From assembly GCA_044224495.1 (NCBI GenBank), contig JBGAKG010000021.1, forward strand, positions 1 through 64,000: 64,000 bases of DNA, read 5' to 3'. A program made the translations under genes and the position numbers. Source of the stretch: JBGAKG01 sp044224495 (lineage in GTDB: Bacteria; Myxococcota_A; Polyangia; Polyangiales; Polyangiaceae). Positions 25,804 to 32,922 of this stretch are shown here, one piece after another. The notes below the pieces were generated by a model. The model was not told where the DNA came from. It searched no databases and was given only the letters and a program-made list of their open reading frames with translations. Numbering within the stretch: the stretch's first letter is position 1; every line of letters starts with the position of its first letter.

Positions 25804-28026
25804 TCACCAGATCATCGGGTCGTGCCCTTGCCAGAAGACCCAGCGGGCGGTCTCCTTCACGGGGCCGTTCGTGAGGAGACTGGGATCCGGCTCGGGCTGA
25901 TCGAGCTCGAGCTCGATGACGTAGCCGGCGTAGCTCCCGACGAGGAGCTTCTTCCCGTTCGGCGACACCGCCATCGACGTGAGCGTGGAGCCGAGGAACA
26001 GGTACCAGGTGGCTGCGTCGTCGCCGGGCTTCTTCGCCCAGACGTAGCCGGAGCGGTCGCCGAGGAGCAGGCGGTCGCCTGCGCTGGCGCCGGAGTGGAC
26101 CCACGCGCGCCGATCGAGCGCCCGAGCATGGTCGGGGAGCCCGCGCGCGAGGCGGTCGACGTCGACGACCATCGTGCCGCTCCCGTAGAGCGCGTGGCAC
26201 GAGCTGAAGACGAGCCGTGGCGCGTCGCGATCGAAGAACGCGAAGTGCGGATACGAGGACATCGGCTCGAACGAGTGCTCTTGGCCCGTCTTCCGATCGA
26301 GCACGACGTGCGAGGTGTCCTGCGTGCCGTAGGCGAGGAAGCGCCCGTTCGGCGAGAGCGCGACGTGGCAGTAGCTCGCGTCCTTTCGCAGCTGCTTCAC
26401 CGCCCCGGAGGCGTGGAGCCAGAAGATGCCGCCCCCGGCCACCGCAGCGGCGTCGCCCTCGGGCGTGAGCACCAGCTGCTCGATGGAAGAGCCGGCGGCG
26501 CGGGGGATCTGTCCCATTTTGGGACCATCCCAGTCGCGGTGGACGTCGATCCGGTCGGCGTAGACCTTCGCCCAGAGCTTGCCGTCGGACGAGCGCCCGA
26601 AGAGCTCGAGCTCGGGGACCTGGGTGATCGCGTCCTTCGTGAGGACGAAGACGCCACCGCGCACGGCGACGAGGCGCCGGGTGTCGTCCAAGAACGCGAC
26701 TGCGTCGACGCTGGTCCCGAGCGCCTCGTAGTCGAAGGGCTCGTAAGCGGGAGGAAACAGCGCGCGGGCCTTCGCGTGCTCGCCGCCCGCATTGAGTCGC
26801 ACGAGCTCGCCGCGAACGAAGTCGGCCAAGTCCTCGCGGGTCTCCTGAGGTTCCTTCCCCGCCTTGTTGGGCCCCACCTCGTAACAAGCGCGCACATAAG
26901 CATTGAGAGCCGAAATGAACGAGCGCCCCTCGGCCTTCCACCGAGCCGCCGCGACCTCGACGGTCAACGCTTCTTCCTCCCCCTCCCGCTCCCCCTCCTC
27001 CTCCCGCTCCTCTTCCTCTTCTTCTTCTTCTTCTTCTTCTTCCTGCTCTTCCTCTTCCTCCTCCTCCCCCGCGACGGCATTCGCCACAGGGAATACCGGC
27101 ACCCCCACCATCTCCGACGCACTCACGCCGATCGCCACGATCAACCCCTCATCCCCCGAAACCAACAGCGAGCCATCCCCCCGAGCCAAGACGCTCCAAA
27201 GGTGCCCCTCGAACGGAACCGGGATCTTCGCGAAGCTCGCGCCCCCATCGGTCGAGCACAACAGCGTCGCCTTCGCCCCGACGACGAACACGCGCCCACC
27301 CACGACGATCGCGTCTTCCAGATCGACGCCGACCGGAAGATCGATCCGCGCGAACGTGACGCCGCCGTCGACGGACCGGTATGCCGTCCCCGCGTCGCCG
27401 AACACGAGCCACGTCTTTCCGCCGTCGAGCAGGAGCCGCTTCGTGAGCGGGCGGCCCGCGGCGAGCGAGAGCTTCTCCTCCTCCTTGCCGCGCAGCCGCT
27501 CGATTCGCCCCGCCGAGCTCAGGACGAGCATCGCGCCGTCCTCGAACATGACGTCGAGGTAGCGCTGGAACGGGCGTTGGGCCTCGCGCTCCTTGCGCGC
27601 TTCGGGGACGGCGAAGTGAACGCCGTCGGTCGACGTGAGCAAGGTCTCGCGATCACCGGTGACCCAGAGCGAGCCGTCGGGCGCGCGTTGCATGCGGTAG
27701 AGGTTGCCCTCGTAGGCGACGGGGAGGTTCACCCACCCGAGCCCGCCGTCGTCGGAGACGCGGATCGAGGCGTGGCTGCCGACCGCGTACACCCGCGCTC
27801 GGTCGGCGTGGAGCCCGTAGATCGCGCGCGAGCCCGGCGAAGCGCCGCAGGGGCGGAACGTCTTGCCGTCGTCGTCGGAGAAGATGACCTCGTTCGCGGC
27901 GGCGGCGTAGATGCGCCCGCTCGGGGCTCGCGTGAGCGAGGCGATGCGGCCGGTCTCGTCGTCGCGCTCGCGAACCACGCTGATGGTCGTCTTCGGGACG
28001 TTGATCGTGCTCGTCGGGGTGCTCAT
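25804..28026 (-). CDS. Double beta-propeller protein with poly-Glu linker
   Basis: 740 residues, no signal peptide. The N-terminal half (about 20-315) has BNR/Ycf48-like blades with repeated phrases of the type IFSDDDGKTF, IRVSDDGGLGW, AYRSVDGGVTF and LCSTDGGASF. A linker of almost pure Glu with a few Arg/Gly/Gln (about residues 320-352) is followed by a helical stretch and a second propeller (about 440-735) with GRFLAYGTQDTSHVVLD and GKKLLVGSYAGYVIELEL. The linker is encoded partly by (GAA)8. Its start overlaps the HEAT-like gene's stop (ATGA). Function unknown; WD/BNR propellers act as scaffolds or peptide binders. Confidence 0.75.
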   Translation of the reverse strand: MSTPTSTINVPKTTISVVRERDDETGRIASLTRAPSGRIYAAAANEVIFSDDDGKTFRPCGASPGSRAIYGLHADRARVYAVGSHASIRVSDDGGLGWVNLPVAYEGNLYRMQRAPDGSLWVTGDRETLLTSTDGVHFAVPEARKEREAQRPFQRYLDVMFEDGAMLVLSSAGRIERLRGKEEEKLSLAAGRPLTKRLLLDGGKTWLVFGDAGTAYRSVDGGVTFARIDLPVGVDLEDAIVVGGRVFVVGAKATLLCSTDGGASFAKIPVPFEGHLWSVLARGDGSLLVSGDEGLIVAIGVSASEMVGVPVFPVANAVAGEEEEEEEQEEEEEEEEEEEEREEEGEREGEEEALTVEVAAARWKAEGRSFISALNAYVRACYEVGPNKAGKEPQETREDLADFVRGELVRLNAGGEHAKARALFPPAYEPFDYEALGTSVDAVAFLDDTRRLVAVRGGVFVLTKDAITQVPELELFGRSSDGKLWAKVYADRIDVHRDWDGPKMGQIPRAAGSSIEQLVLTPEGDAAAVAGGGIFWLHASGAVKQLRKDASYCHVALSPNGRFLAYGTQDTSHVVLDRKTGQEHSFEPMSSYPHFAFFDRDAPRLVFSSCHALYGSGTMVVDVDRLARGLPDHARALDRRAWVHSGASAGDRLLLGDRSGYVWAKKPGDDAATWYLFLGSTLTSMAVSPNGKKLLVGSYAGYVIELELDQPEPDPSLLTNGPVKETARWVFWQGHDPMIW
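27018..27041. repeat. (CTT)8 trinucleotide microsatellite in coding sequence
   Basis: Eight perfect CTT units (GAA on the coding strand) inside the propeller gene encode part of its poly-Glu linker. The surrounding 26975-27070 is a near-pure pyrimidine tract on the + strand. Such A/T-containing microsatellites are unusual at this GC content, and in-frame slippage would change linker length without breaking the gene. Confidence 0.9.
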
Positions 28027-29582
28027 TTCGATCTCCTGGGAAAATCTTCGGGGGCGAGGCCGAGCGACTCGAGGGTGAGAACGACCTCGGGTTCGCTGGT
28101 TCTCGTGCTGATCCAATGCTTGGCCTCGTCGCGGAGGCGCTTGTCCTTCGTGCGGAGGAAGGTGGTCGCGACGGAGCGCGCGAAGGCGCTCGGCAGATCG
28201 GCGACGGGGATCGCGCCTTCGTCGGCTTCCAGGGCACGGACGACGACCTGCCTCGCGTCGACGTCTCCGGTCGCGAGGAGCGCGCGGAGCCAATCGCGGC
28301 GCGTGTCGCGGCGATCGTCGTCGCGGTGGCGGGGCGGGGGAAGCTCGGCCCACCCTTCGCGCAGCGCCGGCGCCGCCGCCGGGTCGGGGTGGCGCACGAA
28401 GTGCTCGACGACGAGCGAGCGCGGCACGGTCGCCGGATCGCGGAGCGCCGCGCGGAGCGTCTCGGGCGGGGTGTGGTGGAGCGTGCACGCGTCGTAGACG
28501 CGGACCTCGGGCAGCTTCGCGCCGCGCCGCTTGAGCGCGCGATGGGCCGCGCGATGGAGGCGCGTGTCGTCGTCGTGCAGCCACGGCCTCGCGAGCTCGG
28601 GCGGGAGGTCGGTGCGCTCGGCCACGAGATCGAGGACGAACACGGTCTGCTCGATCCGGTCGCTCCACCCGTAGCGATCACCGCCGAGGCATGCGGTCGC
28701 GGCGCCCACGAGATCGGCGGTCTCGCCGAGGTCGACCAGCGCCGCAGCCGCTGCGACGTGCATCTCGGCGGTCTCGCGCTTCTGCTCGACCGTGCGAATC
28801 ATCTCCGCGAGCCCCCGCCGTGCCTCTGCGGGAGCGACCTTGCCGAGCGCGCCGAGCGCGAGGATCTGGCCGTACGTGACGCGGCCGGCGAGGTCGCGCT
28901 CGATCTGGAAGCGCACCCCGCGCGCGATCGGGTCGAGGCCCGCGCCCGTGCTCGCGAGGAGGAGCGCGGCCGTACCGCGCGCGCGGTCGATGCTGCGTCC
29001 TTCGGACGCGACGACGGCTTCGAGCATCGGTACGAACGAGCGCGGAACGCCGAGCCGGAGGAGCGACTTGCCGAGCGACGCGGCGTGGCCCTCCATCCGG
29101 ACGGTGGTCCCCGCATCGGGGCTCCACATGCCGTCGAAGCAGCGCCCGAGCCGCTCGGCCACGGCGACGCCGTCGTCGGGAGTGCCGACGTGGGCGAGGC
29201 ACCGCGCCGCGAGCTTCCACTCGTGCACGCCGGTGTCGTCGCTCGTCAGCCAGGGGCGAACCGCGGCCGCGACGCGCGCGCGATCGGTGCGATCCGTCTC
29301 CAGCCACGCCAGGAGCACGCGCCCGAAATCCCAACGCGACCTCGCGCCCCCCACGACGAACGGCAGGACGCGCGGATCACCGTGGAGCGCCAGGCCGATC
29401 GCGACCCACTCGAGCTGGTTCTGGAAGATGTGGGTCGGGGTCTCGTACGACTTCTTGCGCACCCACTCGAAGGCCCACGCGCTGCGGGCCATGGCGGGGT
29501 GCTTCTTCGCGAGCTTCCAGAGCTCCTTCGCCCGCGCGGGCGTGGTCCACGCCTCGAGCGCGAGCGCGTCGAGCTCGCTCAT
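28023..29582 (-). CDS. HEAT-like helical repeat protein
   Basis: 519 residues, soluble. Sequence is all-helical with Arg/Ala/Leu-rich pairs typical of HEAT/ARM solenoids, for example RARGTAALLLASTGAGLDP, YGQILALGALGKVAPAEARR and MHVAAAAALVDLGETADLV. A variable C-terminal part has RRDTRRDWLRALLATGDVDA. No enzymatic motif is seen. The N-terminus (TTPARAKELWKLAKKHPAMA) looks like the cap of the solenoid. Middle gene of a triplet, overlapping both neighbours by ATGA, so a stoichiometric complex with them is a reasonable inference. Its ribosome-binding region lies inside the tandem repeat that ends the preceding gene. Confidence 0.7.
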   Translation of the reverse strand: MSELDALALEAWTTPARAKELWKLAKKHPAMARSAWAFEWVRKKSYETPTHIFQNQLEWVAIGLALHGDPRVLPFVVGGARSRWDFGRVLLAWLETDRTDRARVAAAVRPWLTSDDTGVHEWKLAARCLAHVGTPDDGVAVAERLGRCFDGMWSPDAGTTVRMEGHAASLGKSLLRLGVPRSFVPMLEAVVASEGRSIDRARGTAALLLASTGAGLDPIARGVRFQIERDLAGRVTYGQILALGALGKVAPAEARRGLAEMIRTVEQKRETAEMHVAAAAALVDLGETADLVGAATACLGGDRYGWSDRIEQTVFVLDLVAERTDLPPELARPWLHDDDTRLHRAAHRALKRRGAKLPEVRVYDACTLHHTPPETLRAALRDPATVPRSLVVEHFVRHPDPAAAPALREGWAELPPPRHRDDDRRDTRRDWLRALLATGDVDARQVVVRALEADEGAIPVADLPSAFARSVATTFLRTKDKRLRDEAKHWISTRTSEPEVVLTLESLGLAPEDFPRRSK

Positions 29583-31162
29583 TCGTCGTCCTCTTCTTCG
29601 TCGTCCTCTTCTTCGTCGTCCTCTTCCTCGGCGCTGGGATCCTTCTTCTGGGCCGGCTTCATCGCAACGAACGCCGCGCGCACGGCCTCGAGGTCTTCGA
29701 CGCTCCCGAGCGCGCGCCGTCCCGCGGCGAGCTCCGCGACCAGCGCGGCCGCGTCGCGAATGACCACCGACGGGCTCGCCTTGGCCGCCTCGAGCACCTG
29801 CGGGAGCTCCGCCTTCTGGAAGATCCACGCGCGGAACACGCCATAGAGCCCGGTCGAGGTTCGGGTCTTGATGCCCTCGAGCAACGTCCGGAGCTCGTCG
29901 CCGGTGGTCTTGTCCATCGGCGCATCCCACGCGGGTGGGAAGAGCCCATAGGCCTCTTCGACGTGCCCCCGGAGCAGCGCGCCGAGCCACTTGGCGCGGT
30001 AGTGATGGCCGCGTGGCATCGACTGCGGTCGCCGGAGCTCGAAGCCCTCGCGGTGATCGGTCGCGGTGTCGCCTTCGACCTCGCCCCCGGTGCCGCCGGG
30101 GAGCAAGCGCTCGATGAAGTCGCCGAAGCCGCCGGGGATCTCGACGCGCCCGCGCAGCCGCTCGAACGCGGCGACGGCGGCCGAGCGGGAGAGGGCGCCG
30201 CAGCCCTCGGCGGCGAAGACGGCGACGAAGTACGCGAAGTCGTCGAGCGAGCGCGCGATCGGCGCCCCGAAGCTGTCGTCCGACGGATCGAACGGATAGA
30301 CGCCGTTGGGGACCTTGTTCACCGGCTCGAACAGCCCGAGCGCGAGCTCGAGCGAGAAGATGCGCCCGATCCGGATGGAGGCTGCGCTCATCGTCTGCCA
30401 GGCGAACGTGCGCCCGGGGGCGGCTTGGTACTCGGCGACGGCGGCCTCGACGAGGTTGCCCTTCACGTCGAGGTCGAGCGCGTCGTCGAACGCGAACGGC
30501 GGCAGCGACGGTGCCCCCTTCACCGCGTCGAGCCACGCGGCGAGCTCTTCGGGGAGCGGCACGCCGTAGAGCGCCTGGAAGCGCTCGGCATCGAGGCGGC
30601 GGCGCGGGAGCGCCTCGAACGGCAGGAACAGCCCCGCGTACTCGGCCGGCGTCGCCTTCGGCGGCGCGAGCGCGGCGAGCACCTTCGCGAACGCCCCGCT
30701 CAGGAGGAAGCGGTCCGGGCCGTGCTCGGCGAAGAGCGCGTCGAGGCTCCCGTCGCGCTCGCTCAGCACCACGCCGGGGGCCACGAGGCGGCCCCGCTCG
30801 TCGAGCTCCATGCGCTCGGTCTCGTCACCCTCGTCGTCGTACGAGAGCTCGGCGCGCTTGGCGCGCGGATCGACCCACGCGAAGCCGTCGTTGGGGCGGC
30901 GGTGGACCACGAGCTTGCCCACCGTCATCCCATTTTGGTACGTGCCTTCGCGGAGGAGCGAGCCGTCCTCGTGGAAGCGCTTGAACGGCCCTTGCAGGCG
31001 GCCGTCGGCGAAGCGGGCCTCCAGGATGACGGAGCCGTCCTGGCGGTACGAGCGGAAGGGACCGGTGGGCTTTCCGCCGTCGAGCTTCACGACCTCCCAG
31101 CGGGCGTCGGTGGGGTTCCAGCGTGCATCGGCGGGGACTTCGGGGGCGCGGGTGGGTTCCAT
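29579..31162 (-). CDS. MORN-repeat / SMI1-like protein with acidic tail
   Basis: 527 residues. Near the N-terminus (about 35-85) are MORN-variant repeats: GPFRSYRQDGS, GPFKRFHEDGSLLREGTY and GKLVVH. Downstream, ALYGVPLPEELAAWL resembles the SMI1/KNR4 (SUKH) entry helix, but without a full alignment that is tentative. The final 20 or so residues are Glu/Asp only, made of EEDDE blocks. ATG at 31162 is the first start that keeps the MORN part and avoids an unrelated Arg-rich leader. SUKH/MORN-type proteins often act as immunity or scaffold proteins; here no toxin is adjacent. First gene of the triplet. Confidence 0.7.
   Translation of the reverse strand: MEPTRAPEVPADARWNPTDARWEVVKLDGGKPTGPFRSYRQDGSVILEARFADGRLQGPFKRFHEDGSLLREGTYQNGMTVGKLVVHRRPNDGFAWVDPRAKRAELSYDDEGDETERMELDERGRLVAPGVVLSERDGSLDALFAEHGPDRFLLSGAFAKVLAALAPPKATPAEYAGLFLPFEALPRRRLDAERFQALYGVPLPEELAAWLDAVKGAPSLPPFAFDDALDLDVKGNLVEAAVAEYQAAPGRTFAWQTMSAASIRIGRIFSLELALGLFEPVNKVPNGVYPFDPSDDSFGAPIARSLDDFAYFVAVFAAEGCGALSRSAAVAAFERLRGRVEIPGGFGDFIERLLPGGTGGEVEGDTATDHREGFELRRPQSMPRGHHYRAKWLGALLRGHVEEAYGLFPPAWDAPMDKTTGDELRTLLEGIKTRTSTGLYGVFRAWIFQKAELPQVLEAAKASPSVVIRDAAALVAELAAGRRALGSVEDLEAVRAAFVAMKPAQKKDPSAEEEDDEEEDDEEEDDE
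29582..29626. repeat. Perfect 15-bp tandem repeat, three copies, at a gene junction
   Basis: TTCGTCGTCCTCTTC is repeated head to tail at 29582-29596, 29597-29611 and 29612-29626 without a mismatch. On the coding strand each copy gives EEDDE at the C-terminus of the MORN/SMI1-like protein. The next gene's ATG (29582-29580) starts at the last base of the final copy, and the purine-rich GAAGAGGAC in each copy offers a Shine-Dalgarno core 9-10 bases before it. Confidence 0.92.
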
Positions 31163-31371
31163 GCTGACCTCGGACGGACGATGAGAGCGCCGTCGTGGAA
31201 GGGGCACAAGAGCAAGGCCCGTGCCTCGGGGAGCGGGTTCGCGTGAGGCGTGCGATCGGCGCTCGATGACGCCGGAGAGGCGCGGAGGAGGAGCGGGAGC
31301 GGGAGGAGGAGAGGGAGAGGAGGAGGAGGCGCTTTGCCGGAGTCGGCAGGCGGTTGCCGGCGTCGGCGTCA
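31163..31371. other. Intergenic region with purine tract and 20-bp-spaced repeat
   Basis: 209 bases between two leftward genes. The + strand at about 31274-31330 is almost only G and A with scattered C. TTGCCGG(A/C)GTCGGC occurs at 31334-31347 and 31354-31367, one mismatch, 20 bases apart, just beyond the stop of the hydrolase gene. The region should contain the promoter of the coupled triplet on the minus strand; no clear -35/-10 boxes are seen. Confidence 0.5.
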
Positions 31372-32241
31372 CTACTTGCCGAGGAACGCCTTCATCTCCG
31401 GCTCCCACGCCGTGCCGTCGGGGACGCCGTCGTGGTTGGCTCCCGGGACCAGGATCTTGCGGTGCGGCGCTGCGTCGCCGATCGCGTCGTCGAGCGTCGT
31501 CGCGTACTTCGGTTGGACGAAGTCGTCCGCGTCGCCATGGAAGATCAGGACGCCGACTGCGGGATCCGCCGCCTGCGCCGCGGCGCGGATCTTCGCCGCG
31601 CTGTCGAACTGGTTCTCGGTCACGAAGCTGCGCGGCACGACGAGCGAGCCGTCGCTCACGAGCGCCGCGACCGAGGCGAACGTGGACTCGGTGATGAGCC
31701 CACGGTACGGGCCGCCGTTCTTCGCCGTGTCCACCGCGGGCCCGCCGCCGAGCGAGTAGCCGTAGTGGAAGAGCCGACCCTGATCGATCCCGGTGCCGAG
31801 GCCGCGCAGCCACGCGAGCGCCGCGCGCGCGTTCGCGTAGATGCCCGCCTCGGTGGGCGTCCCGTCCGCGCGCCCGTAGCCGGGGTACTCGTACGCGAGC
31901 ACGTTGGCGCCGAGCGCCCAGAGGTGCGAGATGCGGACCCAGTACTCGTCGATCCCCCACTTGTTGCCGTGATGGTAGAGCACCGTCGGCGCGGTCCGAT
32001 CCTCGGGCGCGGGCCGGCGGAGAAAGACGGCGTAGACGCGCGTTCCGTCGCCTCGCGTGATGACCGGCTCTTCGCGCTGCGCGGCGGGCACCTGCCATGC
32101 GCTGGGCGTGCCGGCGGGGTAGCTGAACGTGTACGCGTCGACGTGCTTGCCGTTGTAGAGGAACGCGTCGAGGCTCGCGCAGCTCGGGAGCGTCGCCAGC
32201 ACGGCGACGACGATCGAAAAGAGCATGGCGCGCAGTTTCAT
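31372..32241 (-). CDS. Alpha/beta hydrolase lipoprotein
   Basis: 289 residues. Signal peptide ending at TLPSC, then a BEM46/ABHD13-like hydrolase: VLYHHGNKWGIDEYW (oxyanion-hole strand), the nucleophile elbow GYSLGGGPAV, the acid region IFHGDADDFVQPKY and the late GANHDGVPDG with the catalytic His. The triad Ser-Asp-His is complete. Being a lipoprotein, it should face the periplasm or surface; likely substrate is an ester or amide of envelope or environmental origin. The start overlaps the beta-barrel-like gene by ATGA. Confidence 0.85.
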   Translation of the reverse strand: MKLRAMLFSIVVAVLATLPSCASLDAFLYNGKHVDAYTFSYPAGTPSAWQVPAAQREEPVITRGDGTRVYAVFLRRPAPEDRTAPTVLYHHGNKWGIDEYWVRISHLWALGANVLAYEYPGYGRADGTPTEAGIYANARAALAWLRGLGTGIDQGRLFHYGYSLGGGPAVDTAKNGGPYRGLITESTFASVAALVSDGSLVVPRSFVTENQFDSAAKIRAAAQAADPAVGVLIFHGDADDFVQPKYATTLDDAIGDAAPHRKILVPGANHDGVPDGTAWEPEMKAFLGK

Positions 32242-32906
32242 CGGCTCACCTCTCCGAAGCGCCAGGCCGCGCCGAACACCACGCCGAGCGCACCCACGTC
32301 GCCGGGCGACACCCACGCCGGCGCGAGGATGCCGCCGTTCGACGCGAGCGCATACCAACGGAGCTCCACGTCGAGCTCGAAGTGGCCGACGACGAACGCC
32401 GGTTGGAGGAACACCATCGGGGCGACCGGCGTCGCGTCGCGGAGCTGGGGGGACGACGTCGCGTACCGAATCGAGACGTGCACGCCGCCCGCGAGCGCGA
32501 ACCACTTGGCGAGCGACCACCGCGTGGCGATCCACGGATCGGCCAGGAGCACCGCGTCCGCTCCGTTGCCGAACCCGTACGCGTCCAGGCCGAGCGTGAG
32601 CGCAGCCCGATGTCCCTCGATGGGATGGACCACGAGCCCGAGGTCGAGGCCCGCGATCCCGAACGCGGCGGCGGTCGGGTGGAGCGCGCCGCGGACGGTG
32701 ACCGCATCGCTCACGGCGTGCGCGACGCCGACCGTGGAGACGGGGACGGGCACCGGTGCGCCGCCGAAGACGACCATCGGTCCGCCGAGCGACGCGGAGA
32801 CCTCGGTGGTGTGCTTCGCGAGCGGCGCGGTGAGGGTCGTGCCGCAGCCCGTCAGCACGAACGCGAGCGCGACGGCGACGAAGAACGAACGCAAAGGCAG
32901 GGCCAC
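32238..32906 (-). CDS. Beta-barrel-like outer-membrane lipoprotein
   Basis: 222 residues from GTG 32906. An alternative ATG at 32951 would add 15 polar residues in front of the same signal and overlap the vWA gene by 29 bases; neither has a strong ribosome site. The signal peptide (SFFVAVALAFVLTGC) predicts lipidation. The rest alternates hydrophobic and polar residues in about ten-residue strands ending in Tyr/Trp/Phe, as in an outer-membrane beta-barrel (VSIRYATSS, ELDVELRWYALAS, GVVFGAAWRFGEVSR). Family not recognised. It lies between the vWA lipoprotein and the hydrolase in one coupled train. Confidence 0.55.
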   Translation of the reverse strand: MALPLRSFFVAVALAFVLTGCGTTLTAPLAKHTTEVSASLGGPMVVFGGAPVPVPVSTVGVAHAVSDAVTVRGALHPTAAAFGIAGLDLGLVVHPIEGHRAALTLGLDAYGFGNGADAVLLADPWIATRWSLAKWFALAGGVHVSIRYATSSPQLRDATPVAPMVFLQPAFVVGHFELDVELRWYALASNGGILAPAWVSPGDVGALGVVFGAAWRFGEVSR

Positions 32907-32922
32907 GGGCGAGCGGCCAGCG

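Noticed and set aside
25582..28497. 971-codon + strand frame opposite the propeller gene
   Set aside because: Its only striking part (Leu/Phe-rich run) is the complement of the GAA tract; the true gene is on the other strand.
29579..31162. Toxin-immunity pair based on the SMI1-like and MORN parts
   Set aside because: No toxin domain, secretion signal or Rhs/VgrG gene is adjacent, so an immunity role is not supported by context.
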